A stretch of DNA of 64,000 nt from Druceiella hillmani (GCA_039881145.1 JAYKKI010000061.1:11816001-11880000); one strand, 5' to 3'; positions 1-12,220 are shown, numbered from the stretch's first letter. Notes: a model not told the origin generated them from the sequence alone. Program-made: numbers and translations.

Positions 1-39
1 GTTTATTTCTGAATAGTCATAATGACTTAATAAAAAAGA

Positions 40-88
40 CTCAAAAATCTTTCCACTTCCTGAATGAGGAAGTGGAAAGATTTTTGAG
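40..88. repeat. Perfect 21-bp hairpin
   Basis: Arm 40-60 and arm 68-88 are exact reverse complements around a 7-base loop. The arm sequence is not seen elsewhere in the window and no T-run or gene end suggests a terminator. Confidence 0.9.
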
Positions 89-210
89 AAAAGAAGGAAG
101 TCGAAAAATTCTATAATGCATCCACAAATCTACTGTCTAATCTTTGGCATTCAGAAATAAGGTAAGACGTAAAGATATGGAGAAAGGAAAATATTTTAAT
201 ATGTATACAT

Positions 211-367
211 GCACACATTTCATAGGAGATTATATAAACGTATTGTTAGATCTACAAATAGTTCGATCGTATCTTTTAGTATCTGAAAACGGTGCACACA
301 TTTCATAGGAGATTATATAAACATATTGTTAGATCTACAAATAGTTCGATCATATCTTTTAGTATCT
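211..367. repeat. 82-bp tandem duplication
   Basis: Two adjacent copies start at 211 and 293 (both begin GCACACATTTCATAGGAG) and differ at only a few positions over about 75 bases, so the duplication is recent. No coding content. Confidence 0.92.
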
Positions 368-439
368 AGTAGAATTTCTTGTACAAATTGTGATAGAATT
401 TGTAAAACAACTTAGTATACTAAGAAATGTAAACTAAGA

Positions 440-478
440 TACTTAGTTTGTCATAAAACTCACATGACAAACTAAGTA
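440..478. repeat. Perfect 15-bp hairpin
   Basis: Arms 440-454 and 464-478 are exact reverse complements with a 9-base loop. Confidence 0.85.
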
Positions 479-560
479 CATTAATTTATATCATTGGTTT
501 TATAATAATAATAAGTAAAATAATAGCCGAACATTTATAACCAGTAAATACTATAAAAAG

Positions 561-2028
561 TCACACAGTTCGGCATACCTCCTCCAACTGTCTCCATTGG
601 GTTCTATCATTTGTAACCCTTGTCCAGTAGGGCCCCAAAGTAAGGTGAATATCGTCTTCCCATCTTCAGGTTGGACGACCTGGTCTTCTGCTGCCGTCTC
701 TTGGGTACCAGAGAGTAACCTGCTTGCTCCATTTATTTGTTTTGCAGCATAACATATGTCCTATCCAGTTCCACTTTTGGCAGTCAATACGAATGAGTAT
801 GTCGGTTATTTTAATTTTGTTTCTAATATCTATATTTTTAATCTTATCTTTTAGTTTTACTCCCAATATACCCCTTTTCATTGCCCGTTGGCTCATGGTA
901 GATTTTCTCTGTGCAATTGAATGAGGAACCAGGTCTCGCATTCATATGTGAAACATGGAAAGATACATGTGTTGAACGTTTTCTTTTTATTGTGAATACC
1001 TATTGATTCTTCATGATTTCTTTAAGAGCCCAGTACTCCCTCCATCCGCAAGCTACTCTTTTATTAACTTCTATGGTCATTAAATAACTGGGAGCAATAA
1101 TTTGTCCTAAATAAGTGTATTCATCAACATATTCAAAGTTATTTCCTTCCATTTCAATATCTGTTTTACTGGAGTTTGTCATCATTTTTGTTTTGCTTAT
1201 TTTCATTTCAAGACTTACCTCGTAACTTTTTTCAGCTAGGGTTTGTATCATATCTTGTAATTTCTTTGGATCCTCTTCCAGTAACATTAAATCGTCTGCG
1301 AACCTCAAGTGGTTTAAACGATTACCATTCATGTTTAGGCCGAACTTTTCCTAGTCTAGTTTTCTGAAAATATTTTCTAAAACGGCAGTAAATAGTTTCA
1401 ATGAGAGTGGATCTCCTCATCTTACACCTCTGTTTATGGGGAATGGGTCTCTTTTTGATTCAAATTTTATTAGACTTTTGCTCTTTTTATAGATTTCTTT
1501 TATCATGTTTATATATATGTAGATGACATACCCCTTGTTGCCTTAGGCAAGACCAAGTGAAGTTGTGATTTAAACTGTCGAAAGCTTTAGAATAATCGAT
1601 GAAAGCTATGTATACCTGTTTTTGGATTCAATATATTTTTCTAAAATTTGATTAATAATGTGAATATGATCAATTGTACTATAATTCTTTCTAAATCCAG
1701 CCTGTCCAATGGGTTGATTTTCATTTAATGTTTTTGTTATTCGTTCTAAAATTACTTTCGCAAACACTTTATATATAGTCGATATGAGGCTTATTGACCT
1801 GTAGTTGCCAATATCATCTTTATTTGCTTCCTTGTGTATGAGAATAAAATGAGAATCACCCCACTGAATAGTGTATGTGTTGAGTATTTCATTGAATATA
1901 CTTGATAGAATTGGATTTAATTCTTCTATTGTGCCTCTTAGCAGCTCATTAGGTATATTATCAAGTCCTGTGGCTCTTTCTAGTTTCTGGGAATTTATGG
2001 CTTTTAGTACTTCTACATTAAGTATCAT
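561..2028 (-). pseudogene. 5'-truncated RTE-like LINE reverse transcriptase relic
   Basis: Reverse transcriptase of a non-LTR retrotransposon, read on the minus strand in several frames. Seen in order: an RT entry block (ATGLDNIPNELLRG, then NYRSISLISTIYKVF and QAGFRKNYSTIDHIH) at 2028-1606; the motif A block FIDYSKAFDS near 1560-1615, carrying the first catalytic Asp; a decayed block about 1340-1540; and the FADD catalytic box in LRFADDLMLLEEDP near 1290. An ETW block near 920-940 and a shifted-frame WIGHMLCCKTNKWSK / WYPRDG tail follow. An in-frame TGA at 666-668 interrupts the tail just after GRPT; reading on gives RWEDDIHLTLGPYW and a natural stop at 561-563. The endonuclease half is absent, so this is a typical 5'-truncated dead copy. 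The tail is typical of the RTE/BovB-type endonuclease-RTs common in insects; the exact clade is inferred from memory of family motifs. Confidence 0.88.
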
Positions 2029-2040
2029 CGAACATCGTTG

Positions 2041-5000
2041 GTTTTAGTAGAAGATAAAAAAAAATGCAATAAATTTATTATATGTGAATTTATTGAATTA
2101 TTTCAATCAAAATATTAATTTCCTTCCACTTCCTTCAAATAATCTAATTGGCAACATTACTTTGTTCATTTGATAATTCCATCTCTCCAAATACGTAACA
2201 GAATTGAACGGCAAAAGTGAACGGTTTTAAAATAGAAAAATGTTTGCAAATAGATACGACGATGCAGAATAATTTCAAATACTCTAGCAATTGTAGATAA
2301 AATAATTATAGGTTAATAATTTTCTACAACGAAACTGAAACCAGATTTAAGAACTAGAAATGTCCAGGAAATTTGATAATAGTTGGTTTGATGTAAAAGC
2401 AAGATTGGAAGCAATTTTGGCATTTGCGGGACTTAGACTGTTCGTCACGGACCACTATAACCCATCAGAACTCGTACCTTATTTTGTGACATGGACAGTT
2501 GCGCTGGGTCTAAATCATCCTGAGATAGTTTTATTCTACATAAATACTTAAACAATCTATAAATAATCTAATAAAGATTTTACTGATTATGTAATATGTT
2601 AAATTCAAATTTAGTGTTAAACATATTTTTTTGAAACCAATTTGTTATGAGGAAATTATTCAGTCTTCATTTTTACTTTAATCTTTTACAAGCCACAAAA
2701 ATTTGCTATTTTCCTATAATTTTTCTAGACTCTAGACTTAAACATAATTACCACTAGACTTAAACATAATTTTGTAATCTTAGTAATCAATCAATATTAT
2801 TCTAGAAAAACAACAAACATTAAATACTTTTTTCATAAATCTACTCAAAATATGTTTCCAGAAATACATTTTTCTGAGTTGTGGAGCAACTTTTTATTTT
2901 CATTCTAATCTCTAACCTTTTCATCTAGTTAGCACAACGAACTTGTATGTTTTCAACTTGTATTTTTCAATAAATGGTAAGTCGAGTCTATATTTTCGCT
3001 GTGTTAAATTCCTAAATCAGTTATTTCGAATATTATGATTTCATACACTAATTGTTTGGTATCTGGAGATGAAATGGAAATCGCCCTCTAAATCATTCCA
3101 CTTCCTCTTCAATATGTATGTATTCTCCTAAAGAATAATGCCTTTTTATGTTAAATCTGCAAAAAAGTCTCTGATTGGCTATGTCAGACTGGCCATATAG
3201 TTAAGGTGGCGATTGCTAGCCGGACCTTAGCCTGCGTGGGCCCCCAACACTACCCCCTGGCTGACGACTTACATGTAAAATGGTTCATATATACTTCGAG
3301 AGAAATGAAACAGAAAAATTTTAAAAATGGTTGAGCTTGAGGCAATCTCTGAAACTTCCCATTATTTTTGAACTCAAAGCACTCAAAAATATTTCTGGTC
3401 ATAATTATTGAGCTCTTCGAGCTCCAGGATATGACATTTTTGTTTATTTTAACATTCATATAATAATGGCGCTTTTTTATGTTTTTGAAGAAAAATATTT
3501 ACTGATCAATTAGCTGAATTGAGGCATTTGATGCTGTTTTTTCTACAAGAAATAATGTCTCTTTAAAAATATTGCTCCATCAAGATATTTAAAAGTTATT
3601 TTGAAAAGGCACTTTTATGAAAAATATTATAACAATATCTTCTAAATGAAGTAACAAATTTTGAGGGCATTCGATACGGTTTTTTAAGTACTTTTAAGAA
3701 CTATATTTATGTAATAATATACATAATTGAAAATTAATAATATGTATATTTTATTATTATCCGACAATATCCCATCTACCCTTATCCCAGGCTTGTGGAA
3801 AGCCACTCGGGCCCTTTCGGTCCAGTCCAACCCTGCTGTACAAATTCCCTCTCTGTGGTAAATTTCCCTTGACATAGCTATATAAACATTGGTATATTTT
3901 ACGTATCGATAATGTACAACTTGTTCCAGTAAGTTATCAGAGAACATAAAACTCCAGGAGTCCTATGGTGTATCAGCATCTCAAGCCACATCGGCTACTC
4001 CCCAAATTTGATAAATTACATTTTAACTGGGTGTCCTTACATTTCTTGAAAGTTCTGCTATACTCCAATGTGGTACATTATCTTTCCCAAATAATGACCC
4101 CAGTATGTCATTAATAGTTCATACCTGGGCTCTGGTCTTCTTTATAACATAGCAGAAAGTATTGGTACAGATATAGAAAACATGGCTTCAGAAAGATCAT
4201 TGGCACAACTCACGCCTGAATTCTTTCTTGTTCATCACATCCAAGGCTACCATTTATTGTAGAGATGAATTCAACTACACTTTCATTGTTAATAAAGAAT
4301 TTATGAATTTGTAAATCTGACACAGTTCGGCGGCACCGTGATGCCGAACTTTGTCAGATATATAGATTTTTTTTCAATTTGAATAACCAAAAAATAAACA
4401 AATACAGTCGCAAGCAGATCGAATCCATCCTCACTGTTATATTTTTTTACACATGCACCCTACCCTAGTGCACAGTACGAACTGACCAAGGCGGGGTATA
4501 CAGACATATATACTATGCACTATGTACAAAGATACATAAGCGATAGTGCCTTTTGCTTACGTTAAAATATAGTTTATTCCCCAGGCAGAAAGTATGTAAC
4601 ATGTTGGACCAGCTCAATTTGAAATTAATTGTTAACACCCAAGAATAGTTTAAATCATTGAATATGTGCGGTGCTGACAATAGAGAGCAAATTATTTAAT
4701 GAGAAACAAAAGTGGACCTAAATTAGAATGGACAATCTACCTTTAATAACTTTACTTGGAGAATATCATTGTTGAGTTCTTCAAATGCACTTTTAAAATC
4801 AAAATAGACTACATCTATCCGTCAGTCTCATTCCAAGTCCCTAGCTACATAAATTAATTAGAGGAATTAGCGACAGTGAAAGGCTTTATATGGAAACATA
4901 TGTCTGCAAATAGATAGGGTGATACAAAACAACTTCGAATATTCTAGCAATTGTAGGTAATGCTGTCGTATGTTAAGATTTTTTATATCGAACCTGAAAC

Positions 5001-5637
5001 TATGCTTATGAACAGGGGTCATCTGGGAACCTTTCGTATTTTTTGGATAAATTTAAGAACTTAGAGGAATATTTATTATAAATGTAAGTGATATCATGAA
5101 ATCTTAGAGCAAACCTTGATTTTGTACAAAAGTGCAATATCAGGACCAGTGGTCTGTTTTGGCGAAACTGTTGCAATGTGAGTCCATCTTCAGCACAGTC
5201 CACATACATAAGAGAGATGAACTCCCGTTATAATAGTGACCCGTGCCGCCATTCAAAGACAACTTCTTATTAAAAAAATGTATTATAATCTGCAAAGATG
5301 TTTACAGTGACCTCAACCAAGTATGAGACATGTTGCGTCATAGTTGCTGAAAACTATTTTACAATTTACATACACCCAATGTATTTAATGTTGACTTCAA
5401 CATTCTGAACATACACACTATGCAAGGCTCTGATATTGTGCTTAACCTGCATGCATCAAAACCCAAATATTTGACAATAATACATTAAACCATGTTTTTT
5501 GATCCCTATGATAAAATTATATGGTAAGAATGTAGCAGATAAGGTTAGTGTAAAACCAAAATGTATAATAACACTGTTAGCTTAACTTTATTCCCGTTTA
5601 AGTAGGAACACGTTCAATCAAAACATTTTAGATAAAA
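2041..5637. other. Intergenic, no supported gene
   Basis: AT-rich non-coding stretch. Short open frames (for example 2360-2551 and 3684-3947) have no recognisable motif, splice context or codon pattern. Small direct repeats occur near 2725-2775. The only clear structure is the inverted repeat at 4316-4358. Confidence 0.6.
4316..4358. repeat. 16-bp inverted repeat, GC-richer than surroundings
   Basis: TCTGACACAGTTCGGC at 4316-4331 pairs with GCCGAACTTTGTCAGA at 4343-4358, with one mismatch and an 11-base loop. Possibly a fold-back or a small palindromic element; nothing ties it to a gene. Confidence 0.8.
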
Positions 5638-7060
5638 GTGTATAAAAAAATCGACAATTTCAATAGGATTGTTAGAAGCAGGTTCAAGTCTCACAAAATT
5701 GTTAAAAACAGGTTCATTAAAAAATATTTGAAATGTTTACTGGAGTATTCCTACAGATATTTGCCAAATCGGGGAACTATCCCAAACATAAAAATAAGGT
5801 CTTTAGATCAAGCTAGTTACAGCGATTCAAATTGTTATAGTATTCTGTTGAAAAAAATGAAGTGTTTTGTTATCATTGCCAGCAATTTTTACTGTACTGC
5901 AGAGAATTCAGAAACTGGAAAAACGCCACTGTTCCAAAAACATGTTTTCCAAAATGCAAAGAATTGGTACATTATACAAATCAATGCTATGTGATAGGAT
6001 AAAATTGAGAAAATTTCTGCATTATGCAGTGCTGAGACATTATCAAACCAAAATGTTTTGAGGTGAAACAGATGTTACATAAATTGCATTATTGAGGTAA
6101 TACAATTTCTAGGAGTCAATAAATTAGCTTTGTATAGACATTATCCCTTAGAGGAGGAAAAAGAACAAGAGTTAATTCAGAATTTATTTAAATACATATC
6201 CAAATTCGAATACATTCCCCATCATATACAAAAAAATTAAAACTGTCGTTCTTCTTAGATTCAAAATCAGACAGTTCGGACATTGGTCCAAACAGTGTGA
6301 AGTTTAATTTTTAGAGATAATTTAGAGTCTGATGTGCCCTGGTATACTATATCAGAAGGTGGGAAAAGAAAAGATGGAGAGAGAAAATTAGTCAATAATA
6401 TTGCAATAACAATACCATAAGTTATTGCTGACCGCATTCACTGAGCTGATTCCAAAAACAGTGTCGAGACTCAAACAACAAGAATTCAAAAATTCCTTGT
6501 CAACATTAAATACAGGAGACCAGAAAGTTCAGTCATTTATTTCTTATTACTTTGAAATATTAGATATTCTAACGAACATTTTCAGACAATTGAATTTAAT
6601 AGCATGTCTGGATATGAAACCTACTGAATTTAATAGCATGTCTGGATATGACAAAATAATACTAACAAAAAATTTTGGTACATGTAAAAAATGTTAATTT
6701 AGTTATCCAATTCGCAGTTTCAAATTTTATTCTCACTGAAAATTCCACCAAAAAACAGGTCACTGTTATTTATAAAAACTTATTTGAATCATTGAAAGAC
6801 TAAAACAGAAGATGTACTGGAAGTTTTACGTAGCAACAAGAAGCGTTTAAAGCTGACCTATGAATTTTCAAATCTGTGGTGGCTTATAGATGCAGCACAG
6901 GTACATGCAAATCAACATTGACTGCTATCAATAATTCAGAGAACATATCAGTGAATCGCAAAAAAAGGGCAGGCAGTGTCTTTGTGGCCTTTGAAGGAAA
7001 AAGAACAGAAGTCAGTAGATCTTAAAGAAGTTGTTCACGTGTGGCTAAACGAAGAATCTG
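5638..7060 (+). pseudogene. Decayed hAT transposase relic (ZMYM1/DUF4371 type), copy 1
   Basis: This stretch aligns by eye, in the same order, with the better preserved hAT at 42.7-44.2 kb. The block at 5835-5990 (TATTCTGTTGAAAAAAATG, then the GAATTCAGAAACTGGAAAAA repeat) matches 42980-43200. The block at 6100-6200 matches 43240-43340 (GGAGGAAAAAGAACAAG vs GGAGGAAGAAAAAGAACAA). The C-terminal block CKSTLTAINNSENISVN, followed by VDLKEVVHVW at about 6905-7050, matches the hAT dimerisation tail CKSTFSTLTAIN...VDLNEVLHIF of copy 2. Many stops and frameshifts, so no functional protein. A small internal duplication of GAATTTAATAGCATGTCTGG occurs at 6590-6650. No terminal repeats were identified. 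Confidence 0.72.
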
Positions 7061-7837
7061 TTATGATTCTGATTTTCCTCAGTCTTTAATCTTTTTGATT
7101 TTGATAAAATTGCATATTTTGATTTTAAAAACTAATAGTAAATCGTATAGCTATTTTTTTGTTCTTGTAATTTCAAGGAAGTCCATTTCATCAGATTCAG
7201 TTGGCAATGAAAATGAACTGTAACCTTTTGCTACTGCCTTTCCTGAAACTGACTATGTCCTATCATAAATTCAGTTCTAGCTATGACTCTGCATATTACC
7301 CTATGGTAGCTAAGTGAGCTGGCAAAATACTAAGACCTATAGATAAAAAAAGATTAAGCTGTAAGATTATTAGAAATGAAAAAAAAACAATTGGTGATTT
7401 GTTAGAAAGTTATATTTTCTACAGGTAAAACATTTTGATATTCATTGTGACTTGTTTCTACAAATTGTCGCTAATTTGAAAATTGTATTTTGTCGCATCA
7501 AGACGAATTTAATATGAGGAAATTTCTTTCATTCAATGATTTGTTTTATGACATTCATCATGGTCTCATTCAGCAACAAAGTTACAATTTATTTCTATTG
7601 GCATTTAACGATGAAGAATCCTGTGCTACCTTTACAACTGAATCATTCAAGTGTAGTCATACCAAACTCAGGAACAATTTGCACCATCTCAATAACAACA
7701 TGGCTGCACACATGTGATCATGATAAAATCTGACATGTAAATAATATATCAGCAGATCCAGGCAAGTCTACGTATTGGAATGAATAAAATACAAAAAATA
7801 CATACATACAACATTAACACATCACGAGGATTCTCGC
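7061..7837. other. Non-coding between hAT and mariner relics
   Basis: AT-rich with short open frames only (7490-7717 is the longest). No family motif seen; some of it may be decayed transposon flank. Confidence 0.5.
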
Positions 7838-8165
7838 AGTAAAATCCTGTCTCATCACGACAACACCTCTGTATACTCAGCTAGATGAATGACCGAATAT
7901 TTTTTTAAGTCTGGTGTAGAAATTACCGGTTATCCACCATACAACCCCAACCTGGTACCATGCGGTTTCTATTTATTTCAAGAGTAAAAGATAAATTGCA
8001 AGTAATATTTAAGCGATGACTGTCTTCAAAACGGCTGTAGAAGAGATATCTAAGATAGTGTGGAAAAATTACTATTCTCAGTAGTCTCATCAAATGAAAT
8101 GATGTATAGAGTGCCATGGTGATTATTTGGAGAAGTACCACAGTGGCTATCGGAACCAACTAGCA
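7838..8165 (+). pseudogene. mariner transposase C-terminal fragment
   Basis: Reading the plus strand in two frames gives SHHDNTSVYSAR at about 7850-7885, then MTEYFFKSGVEITGYPPYNP and NLVPCGFYLF, followed by a decayed C-terminus ending near 8160. In mariner transposases these are the HHDN catalytic block, the leucine-rich spacer, and the YSPDLAP-CDFFLFP block. The last catalytic Asp of the D34D triad appears as Gly (PCGF instead of PCDF) and a stop follows AR, so the copy is dead. The N-terminal helix-turn-helix half is missing. Confidence 0.75.
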
Positions 8166-8236
8166 CATTAGAAATTTGCTTCTGATTTGATCTAAAACAT
8201 TTCTTTGTCACCTCTCATAAGTTCTTTCATCTCAGA

Positions 8237-8309
8237 AAGGCGATCGCTATTAAGGTATTTGCGGATGTGCATTCATAACATGCACGAATATCTTATTAGC
8301 AATCGCCTT
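8237..8309. repeat. Long imperfect palindrome
   Basis: AAGGCGATCGCTATTAAGG at 8237-8255 is mirrored, with several mismatches, by the segment ending AGCAATCGCCTT at 8309, giving arms of about 33 bases around a short centre. Likely a small fold-back element. Confidence 0.75.
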
Positions 8310-9021
8310 CATAAGATGACAGATCCGTACAAGGTTTAAATAATTTTAAACACATTTTGAAAATTATTTAATTGTAAATAAAAAAACAGGAACCTTTATA
8401 ATTTTGTCATGTTTGTCCATCCATTAAAACTTCAGAGTTTCTACAGTTTTAGACTTATGTGCATGAAATTTTAAAAGTAGATATATAATATTTGTTGTAT
8501 TTTTTTTGTTTTAAAGTATAACACTGCCCTCTAATTTTTCAACCAAGAGTTTGAAAATATTGAAAAATTTCTAAGTTGAGAAGAAGTTACAACTAAAATT
8601 ATTTTAGATACTTTGTTTCAAGTGATTTAAATTCTACAGCTATGGAACCTTACTTAGTTCCACAGTTGGCCGAAACCCTACTTAGTTCCGCGCTTCTCCT
8701 ACGCACTTGGCCGCTCGATATTGTTATAAACTTACCTAATGAATGAATTTTGTAAATTTAATTATGAAGTCATCTGATAGACTTAAAATTACTTAAAAAG
8801 TTAATACATGGACATGAAAATCATCTTTATAGTAGGCACTCTTTTCAAAAGAGTTTCAGCACATTTTCAAAAGAATTTCAGCATTATTTTAGATGGTGAA
8901 GTTTTACTTCAATGTTACAGTGAAAAATTTCACATCAATAATTCTAAAGGTGATCAAAAACTAAAGCATTACAGATATTTTTTTTAAAACCTTAAAGTTG
9001 ATTTACATCATCGTCAATATT
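8310..9021. other. 3' flank of the CDIN1-like gene
   Basis: AT-rich, with no open frame of note. It lies downstream of the minus-strand stop at 9022-9024, so the 3' UTR should start here, but I could not pick a convincing polyadenylation signal. Confidence 0.5.
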
Positions 9022-9385
9022 CTACAAAGTAATACTTTCTCTAGGTGGAAAGGAATCCCTTAAAATAAACATATTATTCACTTCTGATGTTTTTTCTATA
9101 GTCTCAACGTAGCCACACCAATATATTAGCAAACCGGGACCAAAACGATTCCAGTAACACATAAGCTGCTCTTTAAGGTAACTGGAATGATTTTCTTCAT
9201 CGCCAAACAAAGCTTTGCTTTCAACCCAGTTTACAATGAAGCCATCAACAGCTATTGGCCCATCAAGTTTAAAATCAGGAGTTTTATCATAGTCTTTTCT
9301 TCGAAGTATTTCTTCATCTAAGAATGATATGTTGAGTAGGAGCAACTCTCTCTCCAGTCTCAATTCATACTCTTTACCATAAACT
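9022..9385 (-). CDS. CDIN1: CDIN1-like final coding exon
   Basis: 364 nt: one base completing an Arg codon, then 120 codons and the stop. It carries the whole nuclease core (TPDF, ESKALFGD, YWNRFGPG) and ends LRDSFPPRESITL. Confidence 0.9.
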
Positions 9386-11702
9386 CTGCGAAAACATGTT
9401 CAGTCCATTAATATTTGTGTATAATTTTAACTTTTACTCCGATTTTACATTTCGGAAATAATTTGTAAGCTTTCTGACTTTTAAAAAACTTTGTAAGACG
9501 CTTTTGAAACTTTCGCATAGGTAATTTTATTTATTTCAAATATATTTGTAAAGCAATGTATAATTTTTTTCAAATATATTTGTAAAGCAATGTTTAATTT
9601 AAAAAACAGCTAGAACATGATGATAACTTGAATTCAAAATATAATGTTCCATATTTAACAACTTCTGAAAGTCCTCAAATAGCAACATTTTGAATGATTT
9701 TCATTAAAACCCAATAGGAAGTCTCACAAATTTTATAAAATATGTTTTGAGTAGTACTCGAAAACATTATTTACATCTTTTAACATTTTTTTAAAAGTAT
9801 TACCTAGGGAAAACAGCCTAGAGTGTTTTCTAATATTTTAAATTAATACTTTCTGAGTTTGAACAAAACAATAAAAAACATTTGTGTTATGTTTGAAAAT
9901 TTACAACAAAAAGTAAGAAAAACATAGAATGTTTTTAAGCAACAACCAGCAATAATTTAATAAAATAACTAAGAAAACTAATTAAGACAAAACAAACTCA
10001 TTCATATTTAACTAACAATAAGCAATTAATATGTGATATTTATTTACAATAACCAATTTCAAAAAGTTTACATTGAAGAATAATTTCCAATATTTAACAT
10101 ATAACAGGATTATGAAAATTTTATTTGAATTATGACAGAATTAATTAAGTAACTTTTTAAATAAACCCAATATTCTAGATATATTCAATAAATATTACCT
10201 TTTAACAATATCTGTTATCGAACCATACTGGTTATCATAAAAATTAGTTAAGGTTGTGAGCTTTCAAAACATGTAATAAGAGTTAATAAAAAGTTGTTGA
10301 AATGTGACAATTCATAGAAAAAGTGTGATGTTCGTATTCCAGTTACAGATTTTAAATACCAAAACTTATAACATCGAAATTTCTCCAGATATCTACTTAT
10401 ACTTATCTGTGGGAATAGAGTATATTCCTTAAATAAACAATTTAAGAAATTGTACAAGAAAAGTTGTTATATAGTTAAGCAAATGGTGTTTGTGAAGGTT
10501 GAAAGAGGCAATTTCAGTCATACAGTCACTTATGTTGATAATCTACCTAGATTCCCTATAAGATTATCTTACGAAAAGAAATCATCAAAACAAAATGAAA
10601 CTTTATAGAAATATATTACCTTCAAAACAAAAACTGCTTTATAAAATTATTATAGAATTAGGTTTTGCCTGCAGCTGAGCTAACTTAAAAATTGAGATGT
10701 TGAACTTTAGTAATAGAGTGACGTAGCCTTCTGCAACCCGCACCTAATGTTGACCATTGTCTTTGCTATTTATAGTGTTTTCTGCTTGCCCGCACTCGTA
10801 ATCTAAACATCTACACTAATGTTTTATACACAAATTTCTTCCAAAATAAACAGCTAACAAGGTGGAAAAAACTGCATCACAAATAATCCAGTGGAATACA
10901 AGTTATAAGCAGACAGATACAAGTTATAAGCAGACAGATAACAAGAATTGTGTTTTATATACAGGTATGAAGTTGTATATGATGAAGCCATGGAGAAGTA
11001 ATTTTCTTCAATATCCTGAAGAGAACAGTAGAAATCGTTTTACCAAATTTGTGATCATTCTGGAATTATTCAAGTTCAAATTTGACAATCTTTGCAAAAT
11101 TATAACCATATTTTCTACATTTATCCTTCTCACATTATAAAATATTATTTTCTTGTATTATAAAATATTACCATATGAACGAGTTAGATTTACCGAATAA
11201 ACATCTATAGCCAAATCATTATCATTAATGAGAGTTGTGTCAACCAGACACTTTCTTAGAGTGTTGCTGTTGAGATAAACGTGATGTAGCATGGACCGTG
11301 CAAATAGTGCTGGAGTAAAGCCATACTTTTCTGAAAGTCTGAAATTAAATATTGAATCCATCTAGGTTATCATTGTTCTAATATTAATAACAAAATAATT
11401 AACAGTACACCCAATTATTTGTGGTTTAAAAATATCAACACCATTGAAAATAGGAGTATCACAAAATAAATGGAATTCCCTTTGTTAGATGTATTAATTG
11501 CCTTAGCTCTACAATGGTAGAATTAATATATTAATAAAACTTAACCTTACTTTAACATTAACTTTCTCTTTTCTTCGATTTTAGACATTTCTTTATAGGA
11601 TTCATAATATTTCTTAGATATCGCAGGGGACTTCCTGTAATTTTTTTTCATCACCTTTGATATATCATGGAAATTATACTCGCTAAAGTGCCAGGAGGTA
11701 TC
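9022..11702 (-). CDS. CDIN1: CDAN1-interacting nuclease 1 homologue (5' incomplete)
   Basis: Homologue of CDIN1 (C15orf41), a PD-(D/E)XK-like nuclease that partners codanin-1; the role is known from the vertebrate family, not shown here. Four exons are placed on the minus strand: 11702-11551, 11338-11194, a short one near 10260-10199, and 9385-9022. Junctions are consistent: acceptor TTTTAG at 11703, donor GTAAGG at 11550, acceptor TTTCAG before 11338, donor GTAATA at 10198, acceptor CGCAG before 9385. Phases agree (2, 0, 2). Diagnostic peptides are LSEKYGFTPALFARSML, then YDKTPDF, NWVESKALFGDEE and YWNRFGPGLLIYWCGYVE. The nuclease-like residues are Asp in TPD and Glu/Lys in ESK. The four exons give roughly 230-240 residues, against about 280 for the family, so about 40 N-terminal residues lie in an upstream exon I could not fix. 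No disabling mutation is seen; the gene looks functional. Confidence 0.88.
9535..9600. repeat. 34-bp tandem duplication in CDIN1 intron
   Basis: CAAATATATTTGTAAAGCAA occurs at 9537 and again at 9571. Intronic, no coding effect. Confidence 0.85.
10199..10260 (-). CDS. CDIN1: CDIN1-like short exon, 5' boundary uncertain
   Basis: Encodes YDNQYGSITDIVKR, fitting the family's YGP..D.IK block, and ends at a good donor (AAAAG/GTAATA). Its start may be 10260 (acceptor TTTTGAAAG) or 10227 (acceptor ATAACCAG, preceded by a branch-point-like TTAACTAAT). Both start in phase 0; the shorter form would be a 29-nt microexon. Confidence 0.65.
10898..10939. repeat. 21-bp tandem duplication in CDIN1 intron
   Basis: ACAAGTTATAAGCAGACAGA begins at 10898 and again at 10919, perfect in both copies. 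Confidence 0.88.
11194..11338 (-). CDS. CDIN1: CDIN1-like internal exon
   Basis: Encodes LSEKYGFTPALFARSMLHH followed by a region ending DLAIDVYS. The donor at 11193 (TTCG/GTAAAT) ends the exon in phase 0 and joins the 10.2-kb exon. A second possible donor at 11171 (CATATG/GTAATA) would extend it by VNLTRSYG but leaves phase 1, which does not fit the next exon. Confidence 0.8.
11551..11702 (-). CDS. CDIN1: CDIN1-like upstream exon
   Basis: 152 nt, opening after TTTTAG and ending AA/GTAAGG. It encodes a basic, helix-like segment (VMKKNYRKSPAISKKYYESY) ending KRKLMLK. The split Lys codon joins exactly to the LSEKYGF exon, which is the main reason to accept it. Confidence 0.75.
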
Positions 11703-12099
11703 CTAAAACAGGAAAATAATGTGGGGAAAATTTATATATTCTTTTTAAACAAGAACTAAATTATTTTCGTACAGCCAATATTACTGTTTATATTTATCTT
11801 GAATGAATTTTTCGCAATCATGCGAATTTCCGCGATAGTTTTTGATGTCGTCATTTGTTATATTTTATCTGCTCCGAGTAATCTGAATACTACTGGTCAA
11901 TAATAAATACCTTGCCTTTGAAATGAAGATCACAACCAAGATACCTTATGCAAATTGGCATTTTCTAACTAAGCTACTAAGTGAGTGCTCTCATTCTGTT
12001 AGTATATTTCTAGTTAATAGTTCTGATCCGAAGCAACGCCGTTCAGAACTAGACGGCATCGCGAAGGATTGTACATCTAATAAGCCGTAGGCGAATGAT
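11703..12099. other. Probable 5' region of the CDIN1-like gene
   Basis: The missing N-terminal exon and promoter should lie here or beyond the LINE. A minus-strand ATG near 11850 opens MTTSKTIAEIRMIAKNSFK, but I cannot link it by splice sites or family similarity, so it is not annotated as coding. Confidence 0.4.
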
Positions 12100-12163
12100 T
12101 TGGGTATATAGGTTACACTTTGGTATATTGGCATATGGCCCATCGGTGTGGGCTTCATGGAGC

Positions 12164-12220
12164 GTTGGGGCTCAGCTAGTTATGAAGGTCGTGTTGGGGC
12201 TCAGCTAGTTATGAAGGTCG
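12164..12220. repeat. 29-bp tandem duplication inside LINE
   Basis: GTTGGGGCTCAGCTAGTTAT begins at 12164 and again at 12193; near-perfect and not a multiple of three, so it shifts the frame. Confidence 0.9.

Noticed and set aside
211..367. CRISPR-like repeat array
   Set aside because: Only two directly adjacent copies with no spacers; a simple tandem duplication.
2360..2551. 63-residue open frame starting MSRKFDNSWFDV
   Set aside because: Protein-like composition but short, isolated and without recognisable similarity.
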